From Lentimicrobiaceae bacterium (GTDB taxonomy: Bacteria > Bacteroidota > Bacteroidia > Bacteroidales > WCHB1-69): a stretch of DNA of 14,304 nucleotides. The position numbers and the translations under genes were made by a program. Location: assembly GCA_009787485.1 (NCBI GenBank), contig WQWP01000056.1:1-14304 (forward strand), written 5' to 3'. The notes beneath the pieces were generated by a model that made no database searches, was not told the origin of the DNA, and was given only the letters and a program-made list of their open reading frames with translations. Below, piece by piece: positions 1-9,900 of the stretch (position 1 is its first letter; every line of letters starts with the position of its first letter).

Positions 1-3000
1 TTATTACGATGTTACAGTTTCAGTAAATGCAACAGGAGGCGGTACGGTAACAGGAGACGGGAACTATTACTGTGGCGAAGAATTAACGGTAATAGCCGAA
101 GCCGACACTTGTTACACCTTTTTGTATTGGACGGAAGGCACAGATACTGTTTCTACCGACCTTGAATATACGTTTATATTGGGAACAAGCGATCGTGATT
201 TAATGGCGCATTTTGAACTTGATTATTACAATGTTACAGTTTCAGTAAACGCAATGGGGAGCGGCACGGTAACAGGCAGCGGAAACTTTTACTGTGGCGA
301 CACTGCAACCATAACAGTAACCCCTGACCTATGCCACACATTTATAGGATGGTGGATGCCGGACGGTACTTTTGTTTCAGAAGAAAGCATCTACACATTT
401 ATTGTAACAGAAAATATCAATTTAGTTGCGCATTTTATAGATTCAGCCAAAATTATAGTCACGGTAAATCCGCCCGATGTAGCTACCATAACGGGAGATG
501 GCTTTTATCCATGCGGAGAAACCGCCATCTTAACGGCAAGTGTTATAGACGAATGTTTTACCTTTGTCAATTGGACAGATGAAAACGATGAAGTAGTATC
601 TTCTAACAATCCCTACATCTTTACCTTAACGGACTCCCGAACTTTGACTGCCAATTTTGAGCCGAAACCGTACTTTATTTATGCTATTCCAAATCCTTCG
701 GGTAGTGGAACGGCTGAGGTAATAGGAGGTAATATTCAAAACTGCGGCGATACGGTAACCGTACAGGCAACCCCCGAATCTTGCTATCACTTTGTCAACT
801 GGACGATAAACGGTGTAGTAGTATCAACCCAGCTTCTCTACGAATTTCCTGTAACCGAAACCACAGTAATATTTGCAAACTTTGCGAAAGACACCTGCGA
901 AATTATCCTGTTGGCAAATCCACCTGCCGGCAGCACACCGCAACCGCTCGGCAGCGGTTTTTATATATGCGGCTCTCCTGCCGTAGCAATGGCATTAACA
1001 GACCCCTGCTACACATTTATCAACTGGACGAAAAACGGAGAGGAAGTATCCACACAAGAAAATTATCCTTTCACAGTAACAGAATCCGCTACTTTAATTG
1101 CAAATTTTGAACGAAGTTTCTACAACATTGATGTGTCGCCATTTCCAACGGGTGGAGGCAATCTATTTGTACTTGGTGGTGCAGAAAATATTCCATGTGG
1201 CTCCGAACGCACTGTTTTAGCAAATCCCAACAATGGTTACACATTTGTTGGATGGTTTGAAAATAACATCCTTGCATCTACAGACAATCCATGGACATTT
1301 GAAGTAACTGAAAACCGAGACCTGGTAGCGCATTTTACATTAATACCCTACGAAGTTATCATATCGGTACAACCTTCCCAAGCCGCCACATTTACCGGAA
1401 ACGGAATTTATAATATTGGCGATAACGCCACCGTAACAATAATTCCAAACCCCGGCGGTTGTTGCAACTTTCTCTATTGGCAAGAGAATGGAAATAATGT
1501 CTCCGTACAACTTTCCCATTCATTTCCGGTAACCGGTAATCACGAATTAATTGCAATTTTTGATTGTGATGTTCTTGCCGTTACCCTGTCAGCGGATCCA
1601 CCTGAAGGTGGCACTGTTTCAGCTGGAGGTAATTACATCTGCGGAGACACTATTACCGTAACTGCAACCCCTGAAAATGATTGTTGGGAGTTTGTCAACT
1701 GGACAAAAAACAACATCCCTATTTCCACAGAGAATCCATGGAGTTTTGAAGTAACCGAAAACAATAACTTAGTGGCAAACTTCATTCAGAAAACCTACCA
1801 TGTAACTGTAGAACATTTAACAGGCGGTACGGTTTCCGTTGAAGATACTACCATGCTTTGCATCCCCGGTGGAACTTATTTAACAGTAGAGGCGTTCCCC
1901 GACCTTTGTTACACCTTTGCTGGATGGTGGTCACAAGAGGGCGATTCTATTTCTATAAATAATCCTTACACATTTCTTGTAACCGAAGACCGTAATTTGG
2001 TGGCGCACTTCATTCAAAGCCCCTACGATGTAACTGTAGCAGTCTATCCATTAGCAGGCGGCGAAGTTACCGGCGGCGGAAATTTCAACTGCGGAGTCTC
2101 AACCACTGTAACCGCAACAACTAATGATTGTTGGACATTTGTTGGATGGTGGACACAGGAGGGCGATTCTGTTTCTACAAATAATCCCTACACATTTGTT
2201 GTAACAGAAAACATCAATTTAGTGGCACACTTTGAACAGTACGTTTATGACGTAAATCTTTCGGCATCCCCATCAGATGGCGGCAATGTTACAGGTAGTG
2301 GCAATTACAACTGCGGCGATACTATTACAGTAGCAGCAACTTCTTATGAGTGTTGGGAGTTCGTTAACTGGACAGAAAACGGTATCCCTGTTTCCACAGA
2401 GGATACATGGCGTTTTGAAGTTACCGAGAACCATGATTTGGTGGCAAACTTCATTCAGAAGACCTACCATGTAACCGTAGAACATTTAACAGGCGGCATA
2501 ATTTCATTTGGCGATACAGTCATTTCCTGCGTTTCCGGTGGAACTTTAATAATTATAGAGGCTACCTCTGACTCATGTCACACGTTTGCCGGTTGGTGGA
2601 CGCAAAACAACAATTTTGTGTCACTTAATAATCCTTACTCCATTTACGTAACAAGCGATACTACTTTGGTGGCGCATTTTGAGAGAATAACTTACAAAAT
2701 TAATGTCTCAGAAAACCCAATTGAAGGCGGCACTGTTATCGGTGATAGCACATACAATTGTGGCACAACGGCAACCGTAAGAGCAGCCGCAAACCCTAAT
2801 GATTGTTGGAAATTCATCAACTGGACAGAAAATGGTGAAGAGGTATCCAAAGATAATCCTTATCGCTTTGAGGTAAGTAAAGACCGTGATTTGGTGGCGC
2901 ACTTTGAGAAGGCAAAGTATGAGATTACTTTACAGGCAGATCCGGCGGCGGGAGGCACTGTAACAGATAGTGGGCCCCATGACTGCGGAGATACTATCAC

Positions 3001-3877
3001 TGTAATGGCAAGGTCAAATCCCGGCTTCATATTTAGCGAATGGACAATAAATGGAACTAAGGTTTCTGATAGTGCTGAATATGAATTTATTGTCACAAAC
3101 AACACTCACTTGATAGCGCATTTCATGCAGTCGCATTACAGCGTAACAGTCTCAAACAACGACACACTCTACGGCACTACAGAACCTGAAGGAACAGTAT
3201 TGTACGAAATCGGCTCTACTGCACGTGTCATAGCGCGTGAACAAAACTGCTACAGTTTTGTAAACTGGACAACAAATGATGGCGAAAAGCTCTCTACTGA
3301 TATTATTTACGAGTTTGTTGTTTCAAAAGATACAACGCTGATAGCCAACTTCTCTGCGCTTTGTTTTGATACTTATTGCCCAACGCTCTGGTGTAATACC
3401 TTCATGCTTGACTTGCACACGTTGGGGCTTGTGTATTCTGAGGTTGAAGATTGCGAGTGGTATATAGACGGGATTAAAGTTGATAATACGCAAACCATCA
3501 ACCAGTTCAGTTACTCAGCAGGTCCTAATAGTGACGATAGGCTGACGTGTAACGTGCCATATATGTATAAATTAAAATTTAAGAATCGTACTAATTGGTT
3601 GTGCTCTTCCACGAAAGTACTTTCTGCATGCTGTGATCCGCCAAATAAGTCGCCGAAAAATCTTGTGATTTTTCCCAATCCAACTCGGGGTAACAATTCG
3701 TTTACCGTTGAAAATGTTATTGCAGGCGAAACGGTGCACATATATAACCAATACGGTATCCACGTAAAAAGCATCATTGCTACCGGAGATGTTATCTCAA
3801 TGACTCTCAATGTATCTTCGGGAGTTTATATGATACGCTGCGGGGAGAGATATGGAAAAATAGTAATCATAAGGTAA
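1..3877 (+). CDS. Giant T9SS-secreted repeat protein (divergent InlB-B-like repeats), 5' end outside window
   Basis: The reading frame is open from the left edge to TAA at 3875-3877, giving 1291 residues in the window; the true start lies upstream. About 15 tandem repeats of 73-76 residues follow the pattern (Y/F)x(V/I)xVxxxPxxGGxVxGxGxYxCGDxxxVxAxPxxCYxFxxW...S...(Y/F)xFxVTxxxxLVAxF, matching the divergent InlB-B / Listeria-Bacteroides repeat family. They are followed by a Cys-rich module (from 3362) and a type A sorting tail with FPNPTRG at 3671-3691, GVYMIRCG and a final KIVIIR. By family knowledge such proteins are exported by the Sec and T9SS pathways and displayed on or released from the cell surface. 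The repeats suggest an adhesin or spacer role, but no ligand-binding domain is visible here. It is a paralogue of the next gene, 13 bases downstream. Product class is firm; biological role is inferred. Confidence 0.93.
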   Translation, partial: YYDVTVSVNATGGGTVTGDGNYYCGEELTVIAEADTCYTFLYWTEGTDTVSTDLEYTFILGTSDRDLMAHFELDYYNVTVSVNAMGSGTVTGSGNFYCGDTATITVTPDLCHTFIGWWMPDGTFVSEESIYTFIVTENINLVAHFIDSAKIIVTVNPPDVATITGDGFYPCGETAILTASVIDECFTFVNWTDENDEVVSSNNPYIFTLTDSRTLTANFEPKPYFIYAIPNPSGSGTAEVIGGNIQNCGDTVTVQATPESCYHFVNWTINGVVVSTQLLYEFPVTETTVIFANFAKDTCEIILLANPPAGSTPQPLGSGFYICGSPAVAMALTDPCYTFINWTKNGEEVSTQENYPFTVTESATLIANFERSFYNIDVSPFPTGGGNLFVLGGAENIPCGSERTVLANPNNGYTFVGWFENNILASTDNPWTFEVTENRDLVAHFTLIPYEVIISVQPSQAATFTGNGIYNIGDNATVTIIPNPGGCCNFLYWQENGNNVSVQLSHSFPVTGNHELIAIFDCDVLAVTLSADPPEGGTVSAGGNYICGDTITVTATPENDCWEFVNWTKNNIPISTENPWSFEVTENNNLVANFIQKTYHVTVEHLTGGTVSVEDTTMLCIPGGTYLTVEAFPDLCYTFAGWWSQEGDSISINNPYTFLVTEDRNLVAHFIQSPYDVTVAVYPLAGGEVTGGGNFNCGVSTTVTATTNDCWTFVGWWTQEGDSVSTNNPYTFVVTENINLVAHFEQYVYDVNLSASPSDGGNVTGSGNYNCGDTITVAATSYECWEFVNWTENGIPVSTEDTWRFEVTENHDLVANFIQKTYHVTVEHLTGGIISFGDTVISCVSGGTLIIIEATSDSCHTFAGWWTQNNNFVSLNNPYSIYVTSDTTLVAHFERITYKINVSENPIEGGTVIGDSTYNCGTTATVRAAANPNDCWKFINWTENGEEVSKDNPYRFEVSKDRDLVAHFEKAKYEITLQADPAAGGTVTDSGPHDCGDTITVMARSNPGFIFSEWTINGTKVSDSAEYEFIVTNNTHLIAHFMQSHYSVTVSNNDTLYGTTEPEGTVLYEIGSTARVIAREQNCYSFVNWTTNDGEKLSTDIIYEFVVSKDTTLIANFSALCFDTYCPTLWCNTFMLDLHTLGLVYSEVEDCEWYIDGIKVDNTQTINQFSYSAGPNSDDRLTCNVPYMYKLKFKNRTNWLCSSTKVLSACCDPPNKSPKNLVIFPNPTRGNNSFTVENVIAGETVHIYNQYGIHVKSIIATGDVISMTLNVSSGVYMIRCGERYGKIVIIR
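668..2242 (+). repeat. Higher-order unit A-G, copy in the first gene
   Basis: Seven consecutive repeats (starts 668, 893, 1118, 1346, 1571, 1793, 2021) match, in the same order, the seven-repeat blocks at 7617-9182 and 9405-10952 of the second gene. Diagnostic signatures: class B starts with TCEI and contains PAVAMA; class C has VSP near its start and no second Cys; class D has YNIGD in place of YxCGD, and a WQENGN loop; class F has a Cys followed by a GG-containing loop in place of CGD; class G has GWWTQEG. The preceding repeat (446) matches class H of the second gene. Confidence 0.8.
1571..2689 (+). repeat. Local duplication of an E-F repeat pair
   Basis: Repeats at 2243 and 2462 (E', F') closely resemble those at 1571 and 1793 (E, F). 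The E/F junctions share the residues LVANFIQKTYHVTVEHLTGG, and the DNA around 1781-1830 and 2450-2499 is almost the same, differing mainly at third positions. This looks like a segmental duplication more recent than the A-H unit; the G repeat at 2021 lies between the two pairs. Confidence 0.75.
3362..3874 (+). other. Cys-rich C-terminal module plus T9SS type A sorting domain (first gene)
   Basis: After the last repeat comes a non-repeat module of about 95 residues with DTYCPTLWC, CEWYIDG, LKFKNRTNWLC and ACC. It is followed by the roughly 75-residue sorting tail: FPNPTRG at 3671-3691, then NQYG, then GVYMIRCGERYGKIVIIR at the very end. By family knowledge the tail is recognised by the T9SS translocon and normally removed at secretion, often with attachment to lipopolysaccharide. 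The whole block recurs nearly identically at 11403-11921. Confidence 0.9.
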
Positions 3878-3890
3878 AAACATCCCATAT
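3878..3890 (+). promoter_or_regulatory. 13-base spacer and start region of the second giant gene
   Basis: Only 13 A/C/T-rich bases separate the stop of gene 1 from ATG at 3891. There is no recognisable Shine-Dalgarno and no terminator, so co-transcription is likely. The spacer before the barrel gene (11925-11937) is also exactly 13 bases. Weak-SD starts are usual in Bacteroidota. Confidence 0.5.
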
Positions 3891-3956
3891 ATGCAACAAT
3901 TCAGATATTATCTTTTATTTATTGCTCTTCTTTGTCCATTATTTCTTGTTGGACAA
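3891..3956 (+). other. Signal peptide of the second giant protein
   Basis: Residues 1-22: MQQFR, then a hydrophobic stretch (YYLLFIALLCPLFLV) and GQ, giving the N-region, H-region and small-residue end of a Sec signal peptidase I substrate. The Cys at about residue 15 lies inside the hydrophobic core and is not followed by a lipoprotein-type mature region, so lipoprotein processing is less likely. Confidence 0.85.
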
Positions 3957-6900
3957 GATGTTATTTTAGAAATCAATTCTACGCCATCCACCTGCTTTGC
4001 AAATGGTACAATTACCATTACGCTAATGGGAAGTGATATGGATAGTTTGTCACAAATAAATTATAAAGTAAAAAATATTGCTACTGGGGATGAGCGCCTC
4101 GGAGTAGCCCCTCAATTTAAAAATCTTTCAAAAGGAGATTATTTGGTTTCCATGGATGCTTTTTTTCAAGAAACGCCCATACAAATAACCGACACTACCA
4201 CAGTGGATGGAGATTATACTGCCCCTACTGCTTTTAAGGTAAACTCAGATAGGTTAATCGGTACGCGAAAAACATTTAATTGTAAAAATTCGGGAAGAGT
4301 ATCTTTACTCATTGAAGGAGGCGTTTTTCCTTATATGGTTGAAACATACTTAAATTCATCTCTTTTTCGGGTAGATACGTTTAATACGCATCAAAATTCA
4401 GGAACATCTCAAAATATGCCCGATTATAAAGATTACTATAATTTCGAAGAGCTACCTGCCGGAAACTTTTTATTTAAAATTAAAGACGGATGTGATTACG
4501 GATTACCGAACGTCTCGGAAACAGTAGAAACCCTTTGGGAAGATTATCACTGCTACTATATGTATTTGTATGTAAGCAACTATTTCTATGATTACAATAT
4601 TGTGCATCTTCTGTTTCATCAGTATTATTATTACAATGATTATTATTGGGGTGATCTTTACAAATATTATTATGATCAAGCATTTAGAAATATTCCATGG
4701 TGGGAATACACCTACTCCTCAGGTGAAGAAGAAAATGATTGGGAAGATATCCCTCCTTCATGGCAAGTTTTTGATACGGTAAATGTCTTTTCCTCAGATT
4801 GCGATCCTTGGAGTAAAGAATATCTCGTAAAAATTAGGGTCAAAGATTGTGATGAGATTGCTTGTAGTAATGAGTTTGCAGTGAAACTAAATCCATATTT
4901 GTATGTGAATATGGAAACTTATGTAAATGCGTATGTAGAAAACCTGTTTGATCCGGTTACAGGTTGTGGAAGCGAAGTGGTAGTGGATGAGGATGAAGAA
5001 ATGACGCTCAAATTAGAATTCTGGGGAAATTTTTTCATCCCTCCCGTTCATTTTATCGTTACACATATTGCTTCCGGAGAAGTTTGGTTGGATACAATGG
5101 TGAATGCAAGCTCATTTAGAACTGATACACTCATTCACCGAAACCATGTTGGCGAAATTTTGCACTTTGTTGCAATGTATGGTGATAGCTGTATTTTATT
5201 TGACTATGAATACGCCATACCCCCACCATACATACCTGTAGTAAGTGAACCTTACTGGTACAATCCATATTATTCTCAGAGAACATGTGACAGTATATTT
5301 GATTACGATTATATCCATTTCATTTGGACGGGATGTGGCACTACGAACAACAAGCCTCCCGAAAACACTGTTATAAATCTTATTGAAAGCCCTGATAATT
5401 ACCTCAGTTTTACCGGTATTTATAATCGTAGCTTAGATCAATGGAACATATTGTATGACAATATGGTTTTGGATACTGCTTATTCACCATATAGTTGTGA
5501 AATTTATTTTCAAGCAGGAAAGCTTATTTCCGGAACTTACCTATGGGTCATTACTGATGATTGTGGTAGAGCAGATACAATACAAACATATTACTGGTTT
5601 GCAGATTTTTATGATTATGAAATTGAGGAATCGCTTACTTTTGAATCACAATTAACCTGTGAAGGAGAAAAGTATTTGCCCAAAGTAAAATTAGTCGGCA
5701 CACGCAGAATTGACGGATATAAAGAAACAATGCCCGTTTATTATTATGTAAACGGTATTCCCGGGGGATGTTATCCAACCTCCGGCGTGTGTAATAATGA
5801 TTTTGTTACATTTACCATACCTGGAAACTATCAACTCTCATTTGGGGCAACGTGTCTCGCACCACCGGACACAATTATAACCTATATTTACAAAGGGTTA
5901 GTGCTTCTTAAAGCCTACGGTTACGCTTGTAATGACGGGGTAAACGAAGTCAGTAAAATTGTGGTAGAAGTGGATTCTACAACGGGAGTAGCGCCCTACG
6001 GGTTTGACCTCTATACGTTAAACGGCGATTTTATCTCGTCGAACAACACAGGAATCTTCTATGAGGGCACTCCCGACAGCACTTTTTTAGTAATCATAAC
6101 CGACCAATGCGGAACTACTTACAGTCAAAATATTAAAATTGAACGTTTAATGACCGGAAGGGTGGCTTTTGCTAAGAATAGTATGACTTGCCTCGGAGAT
6201 ACCATTGGTTTATATGTTGTTTCATTTCTGGGCGACCAAGTAGAGTTCCATTGGGAAGGACCAAACAATTTCTTTGGTCAAGGCAGAGAGATTGAGATTA
6301 GCAATGCCTCTCCCGAACATGAAGGATATTATATTGTTTACATTACCGGATTAGAGTGTTTTATTATAGATAGCATTTATATTTCGATTGTCTTTCCTGT
6401 TACAACGTATATTTCGGATACGATTTGTTTTGGTGCCAGCTATACAAGTCATGGTTTTACTATTTTGCCGGAGGAGATCCCAAATCCCAATAGCATCTAC
6501 CATTTTTTTCAATTTCAAAAAACGATGCCTTATAATTGCGACAGTATCATAGTACTGACTTTAATAGTAAATCCGGTTTATGAAACGCATATTTTTGGAA
6601 CCGTTGGTTATGGCGGTTATAATTTCTTCGGAGAGATTTTGCACAATGCCGGAACCTATACCCACACGCTACAAGCGATAAACAACTGCGATAGTATCAT
6701 AGTGCTCACTTTAACTTTAAAAACTTACACCATTACCGTTATACCCTACCCGCCGGGATGGGGTAACGCTTGTTGCAATGGAATTGATATCCCTTATGGG
6801 AACTTGTTTCCCATATCTGCAACTCCTAATGAGTGCTACTCTTTTGTTGGCTGGTTTGAAGCAGATACCTTAGTTACCGAAAATCAGAATTATATCGTTG

Positions 6901-9900
6901 AAGTGGACACAAGCCGTACTTTTATCGCTATTTTTGAACCATTTACCCATAACATTGCCCTATCGGTAAACCCGCCGGAGGTTGGCATTGTTGAAGGTGG
7001 CGGCAACCGCCCTATATGCAAACCAACTATCGTAACTGCCATTACCGTTGATCCTTGCTACAAATTTGTAAACTGGACAGAAGATGGCGAGGAGGTTTCT
7101 ACCGATTCTTCCTATCTCTTTATTGTAACTGCTCCGCGCAATTTAGTGGCTAATTTTGAATTGAAGAAGTTTAATATATTTACGCAATCGAACCCAACCG
7201 GAGGCGGCTCAACTCAGGGCGGAGGAACAGATATTCCCTGCGACTCTACCGTATGTATAATCGCCATCCCGGAGTTCGGCTATAAATTTGTGAACTGGAC
7301 GGCACAGAATGGGCAAACTTCAACTAACAATCCTCATTGTTTTCAAGTATGGGATGATAACATTTGGACAGCAAACTTTGAATTGAAAACCTACACAATC
7401 ATCACGTTGTCGAACCCGCCATACGGCGGCACAACCGAAGGCAGCGGAAACTATACGCACGGCGATACCGTAACTGTGAAAGCATTTCCCGAAGATTGTT
7501 ATGTATTTGTAAATTGGATGATTAACAATATTGAAGTTTCTACAAACAACCCCTATATCTTTGCGGCGACAAGTTCTTTAGATACGACCTATTTGGTGGC
7601 AAACTTTGAAAGAAAAATCTTTTCCGTTTTTGCAATAGTAAATCCAACAGGCAGCGGCACAGTTTCAGTTTCAGAAAGCGGCAATTATTACTGCGGAGAT
7701 ACGAGCACCGTAATTGCAATCCCCGAAGAGTGTTACCACTTCGTCAGTTGGACAATCGACGACATCGTAGTATCCACTCAACCTATATACCAATTTCTTG
7801 TTACCGGAATGATTGTATTGGTGGCTAACTTTGCCATTGATACCTGCGAGATTACCTTAGTCGCAAACCCAACAACAGGTGGCACGCTTTTCGGTACCGG
7901 CACTTACTTGTGTGGACAACCTGCCGTAGCAATGGCATTTACAGACCCCTGTTACACTTTTATCAACTGGACAAAAAACGGAGACACTGTCTCTTGGAAT
8001 GAAATATATCCTTTCACCGTAGAAGAAAATTGTACTTTGATTGCGAATTTTGAACAGAAATATTTCTACATCACGGTGTCGCCGGATCCTCCGGATGGCG
8101 GGCTTGCTTTAGAATCCGGCTACTATCCCTGTGGCGATACAGGAACCTTCTGTGCCGTTGAATTTCCAGATTATGACTTTATCAAATGGACAGAAGACAA
8201 CGTTTTTGTCTCAGATGAAAATTGTATTATTTTTGAGGTAACCGGAGACCGTGAATTGGTAGCGCATTTTACGTTAAAGAGTTTCGAAGTTATCGTATCG
8301 GCGAACCCTCCCAAAGGCGGCACGGTTACCGGCGGCGGAGTCTATAATATTGGCGATACTGCCACCGTAACGGCAACTCCAAATCCCAACGGCTGCTACC
8401 AATTTTTCTGCTGGCAAGAGAATGGTAACTGTGTTTCCGTAGAACTTTCCCATTCGTTTCCGGTAACCGGAAATCACGAATTGGTCGCAATTTTTGAAGT
8501 TGATGTTTTTGAAATATCCCTTTCGGCAAATCCACCTGAGGGCGGCGCTGTTGCCGGCGGAGGCACCTACAACTGCGGAGATACGGCTACTGTAACGGCA
8601 ACCCCTATTGATGAGTGTTGGAAGTTTGTTTGTTGGACAACTGAAAACGGCGATATTTTTACCGATAATCCGTTGCATTTTGAAGTAACCGAAGATTATG
8701 ATTTGGTGGCAATCTTCATTCAAAAAATCTACAATATAACCATAGTAGCCGATCCCTTAGCCGGCGGCACAGTCTCAGTTGGCGATACTACCATTGCATG
8801 TGTTTCCAACGGAACTTTCTTAACAGTAGAGGCATTCCCCGAAGAATGTTACACATTTACCGGCTGGTGGACGCAAGATGGCGATTTCATATCCATAAGT
8901 AATCCCTACACTTTTAACGTAACAAAAAGCGATACTTTGGTGGCGCAATTTGAAATAAATAGTTTTACTGTCAACCTTTCGGCGTTGCCAATAACGGGCG
9001 GTGGCGTTTCCGGCGGCGGCAATTACAACTGCGGCGATACAGCAACCGTAACAGCAACTCCTAATGATTGTTGGACGTTTATTGGATGGTGGACACAAGA
9101 AGGAAACTCCGTATCTACAGATAATCCTTACACATTTGTTGTAGCAGAAAACATTAATTTAGTAGCGTACTTTATTGATTCTGTTAAGGTTACTATCATA
9201 ACAAATCCACCGGGAGTTGGCACCGTAACCGGCAGCGGATTCTATATTTGCTACGAAACGGTAACTGTAGCAGCAACCCTCATAGACGACTGTTACACTT
9301 TTGTTAACTGGACGAATGAAGATGGAGATACCCTCTCCTCTAACAATCCCTATCTATTTACCGTAATAGAATCACAAACTTTGATTGCCAATTTTGTGGC
9401 TAATACCTTCAATGTTTACGTGATAGCAAGCCCAACAGCCGGCGGCACAGTGTCAGGTGGCGGCAATTACATCTGCGGAGACACGAGCACCGTAACAGCA
9501 ATCCCCGCCAACTGCTACCATTTTGTCAACTGGACGATAAACAACATTGAGGTATCCACCCAACCTTTGTACGAATTTCCTGTAACCGGAACAACTGTAT
9601 TGGTTGCAAACTTTGCCATAGATACCTGCGTAATTACCTTGGTTGCAAATCCACCCACAGGCGGCACACTTCTCGGTACCGGCACTTACGAGTGTGGACA
9701 ACCTGCCGTAGCCATGGCATTTACAGACCCCTGCTACACTTTTATCAATTGGACGAAAAACGGCGATACAGTCTCTTGGGATGAAATATATCCTTTCACA
9801 GTAGAAGAAACCTGTATTTTGATTGCTAATTTTGAGCGGAATAATTACTACATCGCTGTGTCGCCGGATCCACCGAATGGCGGTCTTGCTATCGAATCCG

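Larger units (their letters stand above)
2..3361 (+). repeat. Array of 15 divergent InlB-B-like protein repeats in the first gene
   Basis: Repeat starts read by eye: 2 (cut by the edge or complete), 224, 446, 668, 893, 1118, 1346, 1571, 1793, 2021, 2243, 2462, 2690, 2915 and 3134. Units are 219-228 bases. Two flavours alternate: a 'FVNWT' type and a 'FxGWW' type. By similarity to the classes defined in the second gene (A-H, then terminal T1 and T2) the order from repeat 2 is G H A B C D E F G E' F' X T1 T2. Repeat 6 lacks the second conserved Cys and repeat 7 the first; the same holds for repeats 14 and 15. Confidence 0.9.

Noticed and set aside
122..124. TTG at 122 as the start of the first gene
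   Set aside because: The same frame is open from position 2 and encodes a full repeat (starting YYDVTVSV) upstream, with no signal peptide at 122; the real start is outside the window.
2..3361. Acquisition from Listeria because the repeats resemble InlB B-repeats
   Set aside because: This divergent repeat family is widespread in Bacteroidota, and the attached T9SS tails and codon use look native to the locus.
4588..4782. 64-residue + frame with an Ile-rich hydrophobic N-terminus, resembling a membrane peptide
   Set aside because: It is the shifted reading of the TAT/TAC-rich Tyr patch in the giant gene; the hydrophobicity is a frame artefact.
8274..8723. 149-residue antisense open frame
   Set aside because: It lies opposite the repeat array and is a by-product of repeat codon use; similar antisense frames recur at equivalent repeat positions and show no known domain.
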